A stretch of 57,354 bases of DNA from Prasinococcaceae sp. CCMP 1430 (GCA_013416795.1 RQSC01000015.1:489541-546894), one strand, 5' to 3'. Numbered from the stretch's first letter, positions 1 through 12,528 are shown. Numbers and translations are program-made. Notes: a model not told the origin generated them from the letters alone.

Positions 1-74
1 GGGCGGCGCGCTGGCGCGACGGTGGCGCCACAGTGGGCCCCTGCGAGCGGATGTTGGCGTGATCCGCGCGAGAG

Positions 75-1668
75 ATGTGCGCCTCCAAGTCGGCGCTGCG
101 GCGCACGCGCGCGGGCGCGCGGCGCGAGGCTGGCGCGGGAGGGGCAGCGCGAGCGGTGCCGCCTGCGCCGGTGACGGTCCCGCCGGACGAGGGCTGCGCG
201 TCTAACAGCGAGTCCGAGGCAGACACGGATGCGCGCGTGGGCTCCCGTTCGAGCTCGCCGAAGCACGACAGCAAGCAAGCGACCGGCATTTTGAAAGTAA
301 TCGTTGCGCCGCACGCCCGCTCGCACGGACAAAAGCTTGCAAAACAGGTGATCGCGGCGGCCGTGGAGCTCGCTTCCGCGGCGTCCATGGTCGCCGCGGG
401 CAGGGCGGCAGCGGCGTGCGTGAGCTTGGCCTCCTTGCACGCGGGCCTCTCAGAGTCGACGACGGGCGTCGCCTTCGCGTGCGCGTGGGCGGCGGCGTAC
501 GCGCGCATGCTGGCGGGCGCGGCGTACATGTCCGTGCAGGCCAGCCGTGGGCGCATGCTGCCCCGCCGAGAGCAGCTGTCGTGGTGGGAGTGCGCCGCGC
601 TGCTTGTGCGCGGTGCGGTCGTTCTGTCGCCCGCCGATGCCACCGTCGCGCTGCTGGCGTCGCGTGGTGCGCGAGCTGCGGGCAGCGCTCCGCTGGCGTT
701 GCCTGATGTTGGCTTTGGCGTCTTGGACGCGGCGCTGGCGCTGCTGGCGTACTGTTTGTGGTTCGTGGTGACCAACTTCGTGCTGGAGGCGGCCTTCGAC
801 TTCGCGCACTACTGGCTGCATCGCACGATGCACATGTCGCCCGTGCTGTACAGGCATCTACACGCTCGGCACCACCTGCACACGCGGCCAGTGGCGCTCT
901 GCTTGCTTGAGCAGTCGTACCCTCTCATGACCGACCGCTCGTGGCACAACGGCACGCGTAAGCGGGTCCACCAGCGCGCCATGCACGCGTCTGGCTGGCT
1001 CTCTGCGCGCCCACCGTTCTTGGCGCTTGCTTGCTGCACCCATGGCAGCGCGACGTACGAACAAGTCAACAGGCCCTCACGTGTCCCGACTGCGGGTTTC
1101 TAACCTGCGCATGCGTGTGCGCTCGCGTGTCGTCCTCCGTAGTCGCGTCTTTCGTCTTCCCGCCTTTTCTGTGCTCGAGTCGGAGCTGATGTTGTCGCAG
1201 AAGCTGATCATCGAGTTCGCTGGGCACTGCGGTTCTGACACGACCTGGAGCTCGTTCCCGACGTTCATGTGGCTCCCGCGGATGCTTGGATGCGGTGCGT
1301 GAGGGGGGTGGCCGAGGTTGCGGGCCCGAAAGCGGGCGCGTATGCTTATTGTCTCACTAGCGGACTTAGCCTTACCTGTCGCGACCGCCGTTTGTTGGAA
1401 CGTATCGCTGCCCTTGCGGCTGCGTGTGCTGACCGGTTCTTTCCTCAAACCATGCCCTCATGGGCTACCCTCCTCCTACTTCATCGCACGCCCCTCTTGT
1501 GCGAATGCAGAGCTGTACGTGTGCGACCACGACCTGCACCACTCCGCTGTGCGCTGCAACTACGGCAAGCGGTTGTCGGTGTGGGACAAGGCCTTCGGCA
1601 CCTACCGGCGCTCGTGGGGGACGGCCGCGCACGGCGAGGCGCCAGCGAACGCGACGCCCGCGCGCTGA
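75..1668 (+). CDS. Sterol desaturase / fatty acid hydroxylase superfamily protein, copy 1 (possibly disrupted)
   Basis: Membrane di-iron oxygenase of the sterol desaturase/fatty acid hydroxylase superfamily. These proteins act in the ER on lipid substrates; the substrate here is unknown. Three histidine boxes are readable: HYWLH and HLHARHH in exon 1 and HDLHH in exon 3. Exon 2 (about 1143-1294) and exon 3 (1511-1668, after TGCAG) match copy 2 at 7490-9100. The first junction is the problem. The best-looking donor, GTAAGC at 958, leaves the wrong phase for the acceptor at 1143. A weaker donor, GTACCC at 917, keeps frame (75-916, 1143-1294, 1511-1668; 383 residues) but drops a short linker present in copy 2. 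The sequence after position 914 differs abruptly from copy 2 for about 75 bases and then becomes similar again. The gene is either a variant or a decaying paralogue. Family call is firm; the gene model is not. Confidence 0.6.
405..808 (+). repeat. 404-base block identical to 7811-8214
   Basis: By eye, every base here matches 7811-8214, synonymous sites included. The blocks are bounded by single differences at 404/7810 and 809/8215. Flanking coding and intron sequence of the two desaturase copies is clearly more diverged. Confidence 0.9.
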
Positions 1669-2381
1669 TGTCGTGTGCCGCGGGAAGGGGCAGGAAGGGG
1701 GAAAGGGGGAAGGGGCGGGGAGGGGCGAGCCTTGGCCAGAGTCAGGAGCAGCGCGGCACAGCAGTCTGCCTGCGCGCCATTGTGTGAGTTTCCCAACTTG
1801 AAGTGCCTGCACGTTGCATGCAGCACACCACCGACGGCACACATGCCATTAAAAAAGACGCACGCAGCCAGCACGACCTGACGATGCGGTTTGACGTACA
1901 CAAAAGTCTCCCGTGGGTTACTTGCGTAACGCACGTCAAACCGCATCGGAACGACCCGCGCATGAGTCTCCCGTGGGTTTTTTCTGCCCGCAGCAGGTGG
2001 AGCACATCGCCGGGGCTAAATAACGCAATTGAAATGTGCGTCCTTGAGATGATATCTGATTAATTCACGTAATTACCAGGGCGAAATTTGTGCGCGATCG
2101 GGTGGCTCTCGGCGCGCGCGCGGCGCGCGCCCGCGACGAGCGGATCGGACTTGCGGCCGAGCGCCGGATTCCGTCCGGCGCGAAACCGCCGCGGATGCGA
2201 ATCGGAGGTTAAAAGCGCGGATGGGGTAAATTTCGAAGTGGATTGCGTGGGTTGCAGGCGGGCCCCGCACGCGCGCGCGCGGGGCGTCACAGCGCGCGCA
2301 GGCGGCCGCAGCCTCGCGCACCTCTCTCCCCCCCCCTCCTCCACGCGCGCGCGCGCGCCCCGCCGCACACCCCCGATCGCG
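1669..2381. other. Intergenic region with a small repeat element
   Basis: No gene seen. It holds a purine-rich stretch (1683-1735), the inverted/direct repeat cluster at 1883-1979, an AT-richer patch around 2010-2075 and a GC-rich approach to the TPI start. Confidence 0.6.
1883..1979. repeat. Inverted repeat (15-base arms) interleaved with a direct repeat
   Basis: GATGCGGTTTGACGT at 1883-1897 is the exact reverse complement of ACGTCAAACCGCATC at 1933-1947, with a 35-base loop. AGTCTCCCGTGGGTT occurs at 1905-1919 inside the loop and again at 1965-1979 outside it. Function unknown; it could be a protein-binding cluster or the remnant of a small mobile element. Confidence 0.75.
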
Positions 2382-3757
<1,376 letters not shown>

Positions 3758-4021
3758 GAGCTAGAGCCAAACACAGCACTAACACATGTTCCCTAGCCCG
3801 CTGTGTAGTGCACGGGGTGAGGCGCGGGCGTGCAGGCGCCTTGCGCCTGCGAACGCCAGCAGGCGCGCGCGCGCGCCGTGGCACGGGCACCCGTCCGGCG
3901 AGCAAGCAGCCAGGTTCTCGTTACCTACCCTGCGCGAGCAGACCGTGCCGCGACCCGCCCATCCCCTCGCGTCTCCTCGCGCCTATCTGCGGTTTGCTGC
4001 CACCGCCGTCCGCACGCTACC

Positions 4022-4941
4022 CTACCCTCTGAACTGCGGGCCTGGGGATTGCCCCGGACTCGGTGGCATCATCGGTCCGCCGACGGGGAGCGGCTCGCCC
4101 GGATGGTCCATCACCCACTCGGCCAGCGCGTCCTGTTTGGGGGCGCGCACGGTCGGCTCCTGTCAGCCCAGCGCGCGCGCGCACGCGCGCGGGCGTGCAC
4201 GCATGCATGACGCGTGCGCGGCGCGACGCAAGCGCGTGAGCTGCGCTGCCCGCGCGTCCGAACCTGCTGCATCATCGCCTTGGCGATGCTCTTCTTCGAG
4301 TTGTCCTGCAAGTGGCCGCCCAGCAGCAACTCGTCAAGGATGTACGCGGCCTTGTGCTGGTTGAAGATGAGGTCCAGCTCGCAGACGTTGCCGAAGTACC
4401 TGTCGAGCGCCTCCACGTACAGGTGGATCACCTCGAGCGAAATGAGCTCATTCACTTGCACGTCGGTGACAAGGACGAAATACAGCGATGCGTACCGCTG
4501 CGCGGGCGCCAACATCGCATAAAGCACGCGCCCGCGAGCCCGCGCGTGCGTCAGTATGGCGCTGGCCAGGCGCGCACAGCCGGGGGCGCGACCGGCCCGA
4601 ACGCTGCCGCGCGACCGCGCGCGCACACCGCCGTTCCCCGGCGCGCCTGCGCAGGCGCCGGAGCGCGCTCGCACGGGCGAGCTAGCGCGCGCACGCCTCC
4701 GCACTCGCGCGTGCGGGCGGCGCACCGCCAGGGCGCCTGCGTGCGCTCGCAACGGTCGCACCTTGTAGATGATCTTCTTGTCGCGCCACTCGATGAAGTT
4801 GCACTGCCGCGGCTGCCTGGCGAGCGCGGCGCTGACGACCTCGGCGGTGATGCGCTTGCGCTCCTTCGAGGTCGCCTCGGAGAACCACTTGGACAGCCGC
4901 ACCTTGCCCTGCCGGTTGAACAGGAACGCGTAGTGGATCAT
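4022..4941 (-). CDS. AP1S: Clathrin adaptor AP-1 complex sigma subunit
   Basis: Small subunit of the AP-1 adaptor, which sorts cargo into clathrin-coated vesicles between the trans-Golgi network and endosomes. Three phase-0 exons on the minus strand: 4941-4762 (60 codons), 4497-4264 (78 codons) and 4132-4022, giving 174 residues. Longin-fold motifs typical of AP sigma chains are readable: FNRQGKVRLSKWF near the N terminus, NFIEWRDKKIIYK at the exon 1 end, then YASLYF, DRYFGNVCELDLIFN and YILDELLLGG. The choice of AP-1 over AP-2 rests on overall resemblance. The Pro/Gly-rich C-terminal extension (ending PGPQFRG) is longer than in animals. The start was chosen at MIHYAFLF, which aligns with the family start; an upstream in-frame ATG at 4992 would add 17 residues. 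Intron 1 (4498-4761) is 264 bases with no in-frame stop, so retention would keep frame. Confidence 0.92.
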
Positions 4942-5108
4942 CGCGCCGCCCTCCCTTCCCGCGGGCGCGCGCCCCGCCCCGCCGCGGGCCACGGCCGCTG
5001 GCGCATATCAAATCGCACCCGCCGACCGCCGCCGCCGACTTGTGGTGCGGGCCGATCTTTTTCGAAAGCCGTCGGATTTTTATTTTTTTTTTCAATTTTT
5101 TGCTTCCG

Positions 5109-5153
5109 TTTTGTTTGTTTTGTTTTGTTTTGTTCGGTTCGGTTCGGTTCGGT
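5109..5153. repeat. Pentanucleotide repeats (TTTTG)n and (TTCGG)n
   Basis: A short run of TTTTG units passes into TTCGG units inside a T-rich stretch (about 5050-5240) between the AP-1 sigma start and the 3' end of the zinc-knuckle gene. Confidence 0.8.
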
Positions 5154-5190
5154 TTGCCTTCGGCGAAGCTGTTTTATTTTATTATTTCTT

Positions 5191-6636
5191 TTATTTCTTT
5201 TTTATTCTTTTCTCTCTTTTATTTTCTTTATTTCGTTTTGACTTCAGTTCGCAGCTGCGAAACTTTTTCTTTGCTGCGAAATTTCGTTCTAAAACTTTCA
5301 TAATTTGGAATGAAAGGCGTCTCTTTTCCCCTTTCTTTTTGCGCGCATACTGCAGGCATAGTGGGCCCGCGCCGCCGCCGCCGCCCCACGCGCCCCCGCC
5401 CCCGCCGCTCTGAGGACAGTCGCGCGCCCAGTGCCCACTCTGCCCGCACTTGAAGCAAGTGCCGCTCCCTCCGCCTGGACCGCCGCCGTGGCCGGCGCTG
5501 CCGCTGTTCCATCCACCCGTGTTGTTGTTGTAGGCGTTGTAGTTTTCCTTGTTCGTGTTGTTGTTGGCGTTCCACCCGCCTCCTCCTGCGCTGGGCCCGT
5601 TCGGGCAGTCGCGGGCCCAGTGGCCGTCTTGACCGCACTTGAAGCAGGATCCCCCACCTCCTCCGGTGGTCGCCCGCCCGCCCGCCCCGCCGGCGCCACC
5701 GCCACCGCCCCAGTTCCCCTGGCTGCCGACGCGGTTGGCATTGTGCCCGGCCCCACCGCCGCTGGCGCCCGCGTTCGGGCAGTCGCGCGCCCAGTGGCCG
5801 GTCTGCCCGCACTTGAAACACTCGCCTCCCCCTCCGCCCCCTCCGCCGGCGGCAACGCCACCGCCATAGCCGGCCCCGGCGGCGCCGTACCCCGCGCCGC
5901 CACCGACGCCGGGATCGTCGCACCACTGGAAGAAGCCGCACTGGCACTTGAAGAACTGGCGACCCGGGTTCCTCGCCGTGTTGGACGTCCTCACCGTGCA
6001 CGGGACCTTGCACGTCGGGCACTGCTTGCCCTGCTCCTGCGACTCGGCGCCCTGACCAGACTCGAAGTTGCCACGCGCGCCGGGGGCTGCCGAGTAGCCC
6101 GTGAAGCCCGTGGGCGCCGGTTGGGCCCCGGTGTGCCTCGGTCCGTTGCGCGTGGTGGTCCAGCCGTCCCCGCGCAGCGCGGTGCTGTAGGGGTCGTTGG
6201 CGGAGTCGAACTCATGCGGGGCGTTGGCGCCATCGTTGCGACCGCCGCCGCCGTGGGCGTCGCCGCCCGAGTACGCGGCGGTGTTGCTCCAGCCGCCGCC
6301 GCGGTCGCCGCTGCCGTAGCCCCCGGCGTACGTGTCGGGCACGCCGCTGTCCGCGGGGCGGGCGGTGGTCTGCTGGTGGTGGTGCTGCCACGTCGCCCCG
6401 CCGCTGCGCGCCCCGGAGCCGCCGCTGTTTACTGCGCCGCCGGCGCTGCTACGCATCGCAGCGCCGCCGCCGCCGCCGCCCCCGCCCCCGCCCCCGCCGC
6501 CTGCGAAGAATTCCGCCTCCGCTTCCTCCGCTTCTGCGGCGGCCGCCGCGTAGGCGCCGTCCTCCTCTGCAGCCGCGAGCGCCCAGTCGTCGTCGTCGGG
6601 GGGCACATCGTCCGGCACGTACCGCGGCGGCGGCAT
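5191..6636 (-). CDS. GRF zinc finger protein with three CCHC zinc knuckles (topoisomerase III-alpha tail-like)
   Basis: Probable nucleic-acid-binding protein of about 481 residues, intronless as read. Order of parts: acidic start ([17 protein letters not shown]), a poly-Gly tract, and a low-complexity Gly/Ser/Asn region. Next comes a GRF-type finger at about residues 203-240 (CPTCKVPC ... NPGRQFFKC ... CGFFQWCDD). Three CX2CX4HX4C knuckles follow at about 272-287, 330-345 and 394-409, each [14 protein letters not shown]. The combination occurs at the C terminus of many topoisomerase III-alpha enzymes, but no topoisomerase catalytic domain lies here. The nearest full match in layout is therefore a stand-alone GRF/CCHC protein. 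The last 50 or so residues are Lys-rich and run into AT-rich DNA, so the true 3' end may differ. The start at 6636 is preferred because upstream sequence is Arg/Ala-only; 6750 is an alternative. Confidence 0.75.
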   Translation of the reverse strand: MPPPRYVPDDVPPDDDDWALAAAEEDGAYAAAAAEAEEAEAEFFAGGGGGGGGGGGGGAAMRSSAGGAVNSGGSGARSGGATWQHHHQQTTARPADSGVPDTYAGGYGSGDRGGGWSNTAAYSGGDAHGGGGRNDGANAPHEFDSANDPYSTALRGDGWTTTRNGPRHTGAQPAPTGFTGYSAAPGARGNFESGQGAESQEQGKQCPTCKVPCTVRTSNTARNPGRQFFKCQCGFFQWCDDPGVGGGAGYGAAGAGYGGGVAAGGGGGGGGECFKCGQTGHWARDCPNAGASGGGAGHNANRVGSQGNWGGGGGAGGAGGRATTGGGGGSCFKCGQDGHWARDCPNGPSAGGGGWNANNNTNKENYNAYNNNTGGWNSGSAGHGGGPGGGSGTCFKCGQSGHWARDCPQSGGGGGAWGGGGGAGPLCLQYARKKKGEKRRLSFQIMKVLERNFAAKKKFRSCELKSKRNKENKREKRIKKK

Positions 6637-7489
6637 CGCTCCTGCCGCGCCCCTTTTTCTCGCGCGCCGCCGCCGCCGCCGCGCGGCGAGTCTGTGGCGC
6701 CCGCACCGCCGCCGCGCCACGCTGGCCGCGCGCGCGCGCGCGCCCAACACCCCGCGTTTTCAAATCCCATGGAATCCATCGCAACGTCAAAATACATATA
6801 AATAGCTTCGCGTAGCACGTGCGTGATACTGCAATATTTTTACAATAAGAAGGAATCCGAATCAATCTCATCATTTTGAATCCATTTGGCACACGCGGAT
6901 TCCCCGCGCCGCGCCCTCGGAACCGGAACCGGAACGAACCTCCGAAGCGCCGGGGAAACCCGGGTTCGACGTGCCGCGCACGCCCGGTTCCACCCGACGG
7001 ATCACCCTTCTCGACCGGGTTCCCCATCGATTGCCCCGGTCGACCACGGGGGCGCGCGCGCGCCCGCGCGCGCGCGCGCCCTCGATCGCATGCATTTTGA
7101 TGGGGTTTCGTTCCCCCGGGGACGGAGCTGGCGCGCGGACCCACCAACCGCCGCGGTGCGGCTACGGCTACGGCGACTACGGCCGGCGACGGGCCGCAGC
7201 GCCGCGGCGCCACAGCGCGCCCGGACGCCGAGGGGTGTGTAAGGGGGGGGGAGGGGCAGGGCCGGGCGAGGCGGCGGGGCGCGGGGCACGCGCCGCGTGC
7301 GAGCGTCGAGAGGTGGGGGGGGAAAGGGGGGCGCGCGAGGGCGCCCGCCGCCGGGTGCGGGCGACAGCTGCGGCTTTGAGTGGAGCAGGTGTAGGGCGGG
7401 TTGGAGGCGCGCGCGCGTGCATGCGCGCGAGCGGTTGCCGGAGCGGGACGCGGCCACGCGTGTGGGGGGCTCGGTGATCAGCGCACGCG
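6637..7489. other. Intergenic region between zinc-knuckle gene and desaturase copy 2
   Basis: Probably contains the divergent promoters of both neighbours. GCGCGC-rich tracts lie at about 6729-6750 and 7050-7080, with a short AT-richer patch at 6775-6880. No gene supported. Confidence 0.5.
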
Positions 7490-9100
7490 ATGCGAGCCCC
7501 GGAGTCGGCGCCGCGGCGCACGCGCCAGAGCGTGCGGCGCGAGGCTGCTGTGACGGCGGCGGCCGGATCAGCGCGTCCAGCGCCCGTCCCCCCAACCCGG
7601 GACGAGGGTAGCCCATCAAGCAGCGAGTCCGCGGTGGGCACGCGCGTGGACTCTCGCGCGAGCTTGACTCAGCAAGACAGCGAGCGGACGCCAGGCGAGG
7701 TCAACGCTGCGCGGCAGGCTCGCCGCCTGCGTGGCGAAAGGCTGCCCAAACAGTTGCTCGCGGCGGCCGTGGAGCTCACATCCGCGGCGTCCATGGTCGC
7801 CGCGGGCAGAGCGGCAGCGGCGTGCGTGAGCTTGGCCTCCTTGCACGCGGGCCTCTCAGAGTCGACGACGGGCGTCGCCTTCGCGTGCGCGTGGGCGGCG
7901 GCGTACGCGCGCATGCTGGCGGGCGCGGCGTACATGTCCGTGCAGGCCAGCCGTGGGCGCATGCTGCCCCGCCGAGAGCAGCTGTCGTGGTGGGAGTGCG
8001 CCGCGCTGCTTGTGCGCGGTGCGGTCGTTCTGTCGCCCGCCGATGCCACCGTCGCGCTGCTGGCGTCGCGTGGTGCGCGAGCTGCGGGCAGCGCTCCGCT
8101 GGCGTTGCCTGATGTTGGCTTTGGCGTCTTGGACGCGGCGCTGGCGCTGCTGGCGTACTGTTTGTGGTTCGTGGTGACCAACTTCGTGCTGGAGGCGGCC
8201 TTCGACTTCGCGCATTACTGGATTCATCGCACGATGCACATGTCGCCCGTGCTGTACAGGCATCTGCACGCTCGGCACCACCTTCACACGCGGCCAGTGG
8301 CGCTTTGCCTGCTTGAGCAGTCCATGGGAGAGTACTGGCTGGCGAGCACCGTGTTGCCGTGCGCATTCGCCCAGGTGGTCGCGCGGTACGTGCGCCCTGC
8401 CGGCTCTCTGTGCGCGCTTCGTTCTTGGCGTGCTCGCGTGCTGCACATGTGCGCGTGCCCAGACGTGTCCTAATTCTGAGGTTCTGACTACCGCTTTTGT
8501 GTGCTCTCGCGCGTCGTTCTCAGTCGCGTCTTTCGTCTTCCCGCCTTTTCTGTGCTCGAGTCCGAGCTGATGTTGTCGCAGAAGCTGATCATCGAGTTCG
8601 CCGGGCACTGCGGTTCTGACACGACCTGGAGCTCGTTCCCGACGTTCATGTGGCTCCCTCGGATGCTTGGATGCGGTGCGTGAGGGTTTGGCCGAGGTCG
8701 CGAGCCCGAGGGCGGGCCCGCGTGCATTGCTCTCGCCTTGTTTATTGGTGGGCTCGTTTGCGCCTGTCGCGACCGCGCGTCTTGATGTACTTCTCCTTGG
8801 GTGGCCCGAGCGTGAGACTTGTACGTGAGCACATGTGCTGACTGTGCAAGCTTTCCCCCCCCCCACACACCACCACACACACACATACACACTCCTGCAA
8901 TCCTCCGACACGCCACCCCACTCCCACGCCCCTCTCGTGCGAATGCAGAGCTGTACGTGTGCGACCACGACCTGCACCACTCCGCTTTGCGCTGCAACTA
9001 CGGCAAGCGGTTGTCGCTGTGGGACAAGGTCTTCGGCACCTACTGGCGCTCGTGGGGGACGGCCGCGCACGGCGAGGCGCCAGCCAAGCGCGCGCGTTGA
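7490..9100 (+). CDS. Sterol desaturase / fatty acid hydroxylase superfamily protein, copy 2
   Basis: Intact paralogue of the gene at 75-1668. Three exons fit exactly in phase: 7490-8385, 8524-8675 and 8949-9100 (1200 bases, 399 residues). Donors are GTACGT and GTGCGT; acceptors are TCTCAG and TGCAG. The three His boxes of the superfamily are complete: HYWIH and HLHARHH (exon 1) and HDLHH (exon 3). Several hydrophobic stretches (for example around LALLAYCLWFVVTNFVLEAA) fit a multi-pass ER protein with the di-iron site on the cytosolic face. The N-terminal 80 residues are polar and Ser/Arg-rich, and differ from copy 1, whereas the central coding block is identical to copy 1 (see repeat at 7811). 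Substrate cannot be told from sequence; sterols, fatty acids or related lipids are possible. Confidence 0.82.
7811..8214 (+). repeat. 404-base block identical to 405-808
   Basis: Partner of the block at 405-808, in exon 1 of desaturase copy 2. Identity without synonymous differences, flanked by diverged sequence, suggests gene conversion or a very recent partial duplication. Confidence 0.9.
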
Positions 9101-9687
9101 GGCCGCGCAGGGATGTGCAAACAGCTGTACTCTAGTACTAATAATGTGTCACCGTTTTCAGGTTTGGGAGCCTGCGAGGGGTGCTGCGCGTGCATGTCTG
9201 ATGCGCGTCGGACACATACGGCGGCGGTGTGCCACGACGCCACTGACCGCCCGCAGCTCAGGCCGGCGCGCGCGCGGCGCGTGCCGCCTCGCGCTCGCCG
9301 GCAGGGCGCGGCACTCCCGACGCTCGAGAGAGAGGTGCGCCGTATGGAGCCAGCTGGAGCTTCGTTGGAGTAAAACCTCTCGAGTGAGAACCTGCCTGCC
9401 AAACTCCAGCGTGTTGTCGATGACACAGCCCCACCATCGGGATGCACGACGTGACCGTTCGCGTCTCGGAGCTGCAAATCCACTGTTCAAAGGTTGCGCG
9501 AGTGAGTAGTCTAATACAGGCACCGTTACCAGGCACGTAACAGTCGCAGCTATCAATATGAATAATCACAATTGATACAGTACTTCAGACTCACTTTGAG
9601 CGACGTTGCGCCCCAGTGGAGTCGATCGGACTCTGAATGCAGGCAGTGCTGCCATGATGCTGGCCATCGATCGTCGCGGAAAGCGGG
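9101..9687. other. Region upstream of the MTHFD exons; first exon not located
   Basis: No gene seen. The first coding exon of the downstream dehydrogenase/cyclohydrolase should lie here or be hidden near the microsatellite, but no clear IDGK-type N-terminal motif was found. Confidence 0.4.
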
Positions 9688-9920
<233 letters not shown>

Positions 9921-9986
9921 GCTCGCGCTCGCGCTCGCGCTCGCGCTCACACGCGCTCGCGCTCGCACGCGCGCTCGCTCTCGCAG

Positions 9987-10405
9987 GTGCGCGTGGGCGT
10001 GGAGGCGCTGAAGAAGGCGACGGGCGGCAAGGTGCCCGGCCTGGCGGTGGTGCTCGTGGGCGAGCGCAAGGACTCGCAGTCGTACGTGCGCGCCAAGAAG
10101 AAGGCGTGCGCCGAGGCGGGCATCGAGAGCGAGAGCCTCAGCGTCAACCTGCCCGAGAGCGCCACCGAGGAGGAGGTGCTCGGCGAGGTGCAGCGCCTCA
10201 ACGCCGACCCGGCCGTGCACGGCATCCTCGTGCAGCTGCCCATGCCCAAGCACATCAACGAGGAGCGCGTGCTGGGCGCCATCGACCTCGAGAAGGTGCG
10301 GCAAAGCTCACGGGGGCGCGGTCGAAGCGGTCGCGAGCGCCGCGCGCGTGCGTGCGTGTGGGCCTCTGTGTGTGTGTGTGTGCGTGTGCGTGTGTGTGTG
10401 CGTGT

Positions 10406-10458
<53 letters not shown>

Positions 10459-10981
10459 CGCGCATGTGCGCATGTGTGTGTGCGTGTGTGTGCGCGCGCG
10501 TGTGTGTGTGTGTGTACATGTGTGCGTGTCATCTCTGACGGCCCCGTGCGTTGCAGGACGTGGACGGCTTCCACCCGCTCAACATCGGCCGGCTGGCCAT
10601 GCGCGGCCGCGAGCCGCTCTTCGTGCCGTGCACGCCCGCGGGCTGCATGGAGCTCCTCGAGCGCAGCGGCGTGGAGATCGCCGGCAAGGAGGCCGTGGTG
10701 GTGGGCCGCTCCAACATCGTGGGCATGCCCGCCGCGCTGCTGCTGCTGCGGCGCGACGCCACCGTGACGGTGGTGCACTCGCGCACGAAGGACGCCGAGG
10801 CGTGCGTGCGCCGCGCGGACATCATCATCGCCGCCTGCGGCATCCCCAACTACGTCAAGGGCAACTGGGTCAAGCCCGGCGCGGCGGTCATCGACGTCGG
10901 CATCAACGTGCGTGGCGATCATGGGCGCGAGGCGCCAGCGCGTGCTGTGTGTGTGTGTGTGTATGTGTGTGTGTGTGTGTA

Positions 10982-11033
<52 letters not shown>

Positions 11034-11036
11034 TGT

Positions 11037-11110
<74 letters not shown>

Positions 11111-11409
11111 GTGTGTGTGTGTGTGTGTGTGTCCGCATGCGCGAGCGCGCTCTGACACGCGCTGTGCGCGCGCGCGCGCGCCTCCTCTCGCGCGCGCTCC
11201 CTCCGCGCGCCAACTCTTCGCAGGCGGTGGACGACGCCACGAAGAAGCGCGGCTACCGCCTGGTGGGCGACGCCGACTACGCCATGTGCAAGGAGGCCGC
11301 CTCGAAGATCACCCCCGTGCCCGGCGGCGTGGGGCCCATGACCATCGCCATGCTGCTCAAGAACGTCCTCGACGGCGCCGCGCGCGCGTATGGCGTCGAC
11401 CTCGACTAG
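9987..11409 (+). CDS. folD: Methylenetetrahydrofolate dehydrogenase / methenyl-THF cyclohydrolase, 5' exon missing
   Basis: Bifunctional one-carbon enzyme: oxidises 5,10-methylene-THF with NAD(P) and hydrolyses methenyl-THF to 10-formyl-THF. Three phase-0 exons are clear: 9987-10295, 10557-10907 and 11224-11409 (stop TAG). Signature motifs: [15 protein letters not shown], carrying the catalytic Lys; [42 protein letters not shown] of the nucleotide-binding fold; and [15 protein letters not shown] near the C terminus. About 281 residues are present. The missing N-terminal exon would add the first few dozen residues, including the IDGK-type start, and was not found. All three intervening stretches are filled with CA or TG dinucleotide repeats, while the exons look clean. 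Compartment cannot be judged without the N terminus. Confidence 0.92.
10371..10530. repeat. (TG)n microsatellite in MTHFD intron (10296-10556)
   Basis: Nearly the whole 261-base intron on the sense strand is TG/CG dinucleotides. It is complementary to the CA tract in the preceding intron. Confidence 0.95.
10944..11132. repeat. Alternating (TG)n and (CA)n blocks in MTHFD intron (10908-11223)
   Basis: Five blocks alternate: TG to about 10980, CA to about 11031, TG to about 11077, CA to about 11108, TG to about 11132. Adjacent blocks are reverse complements, so the intron RNA can fold into long GU/CA hairpins. Confidence 0.92.
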
Positions 11410-11883
11410 AGGCGCCAGCGGGCGGACGCCACACCGGCGAGGCCAGGCGAGGCGGGGCGAGGCGCGTGCTGGTAAACGATCCGATTCCCCACGGCAATGT
11501 GTGTGTGTGTGTGTGCGCTGTGTGTGTGTGTGTGTGTGTGTGCATGCGTGCACGTGTGCGTGTGTGTGTGCGCGCATGCGTGTACGTGTGTGTGTGTGTG
11601 CGCTGTGTGTGTGTGTGTGTGTGTGTGTGTGCACGTGTGTGCGCGCTCATGCGCGCGCACGTGCGCTCGCGTTCAGGTTTCCGGCTTGTTTTGATTTATT
11701 TGGGGTTAGGGTTAAATTTCGAAGCCTGCGCGCGAACGCCACGCGCGCGGCGCGCGAGCTGGCGCGCGCGCCACACGGCGCCCACCGGGTCCTGCAGCTC
11801 GCGCGGCACGCGGCACGCGGCACGCGCATCGTCGCCGGCCAGCCGCTCCCCGCGCGACGCCGTCCGCCGCCAAGGCCGCCGGC
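11410..11883. repeat. Intergenic stretch with (TG)n microsatellite (11498-11642)
   Basis: Contains a third long TG/CG-rich tract, 3' of MTHFD, then an AT-richer patch (11680-11720) and the GC-rich leader of the next gene. No other gene seen. Confidence 0.85.
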
Positions 11884-12285
11884 ATGGGCCAGCTGATGGA
11901 CGACCTAGCGGGCTTCGTGTCGACCCGCCACGCCGAGCTCGCGTCGGCGTACGCGGTCGGCCTCAAGGCGTACAACACCAAGACGCTGCCGGACATGTCG
12001 GACGTGTCCGGCTCGACGCTAGTGACCACGGTCGCGGCGATGGTGATCGCTAACACCGCGCTCATGTCGCTCACCTCGGGCGGCCGCAAGGTCATTGCCG
12101 ACGCCATCAACGCGGTCATCACCTTCGCGCTGCTCATCGTGCTCATCCTGCTCGTGCTCGGCGTCCCCGTCGGCTTCACCTACACCGCCTTCGTGGGGCT
12201 GAGGTACGCGTGGGTGTTCGCCTCGCCCTTCATCCTCGAGTACGGCGGCGCTGCAGTCGAGCTCGTCAAAGCCAAGATGGCCTGA
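11884..12285 (+). CDS. Small membrane protein of unknown function
   Basis: A 133-residue intronless ORF starting [16 protein letters not shown]. Two hydrophobic segments are visible: roughly residues 45-62 ([16 protein letters not shown]) and 75-105 ([19 protein letters not shown] and on). A conserved-looking aromatic region ([16 protein letters not shown]) follows, and the C terminus is short and charged. No family recognised. Codon use is clean GC3-rich coding, unlike the neighbouring repeats, which supports a real gene. It stands downstream of MTHFD on the same strand, separated by a TG microsatellite. Confidence 0.65.
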   Translation: MGQLMDDLAGFVSTRHAELASAYAVGLKAYNTKTLPDMSDVSGSTLVTTVAAMVIANTALMSLTSGGRKVIADAINAVITFALLIVLILLVLGVPVGFTYTAFVGLRYAWVFASPFILEYGGAAVELVKAKMA

Positions 12286-12528
12286 GCGGCGCTCAGCGAG
12301 CCCTGAGCGCTTGAGCGCACGCACACACCGGACAGGACAGGACGCACGCGCTCCGGCGTTGTGCGCGCGCGCCACGTCGGCGCGACGGCAAATCGCAGCG
12401 AGACACAGACATGGCGGCGGCGGCGCACAGACACACACTGTGCGTACACACTCACGCCGCACCTCAGCACGGCTGCTGACTCGACACTCTTTAAGATGCC
12501 ACACAATACCATGCCCGGGCGCACGAGC

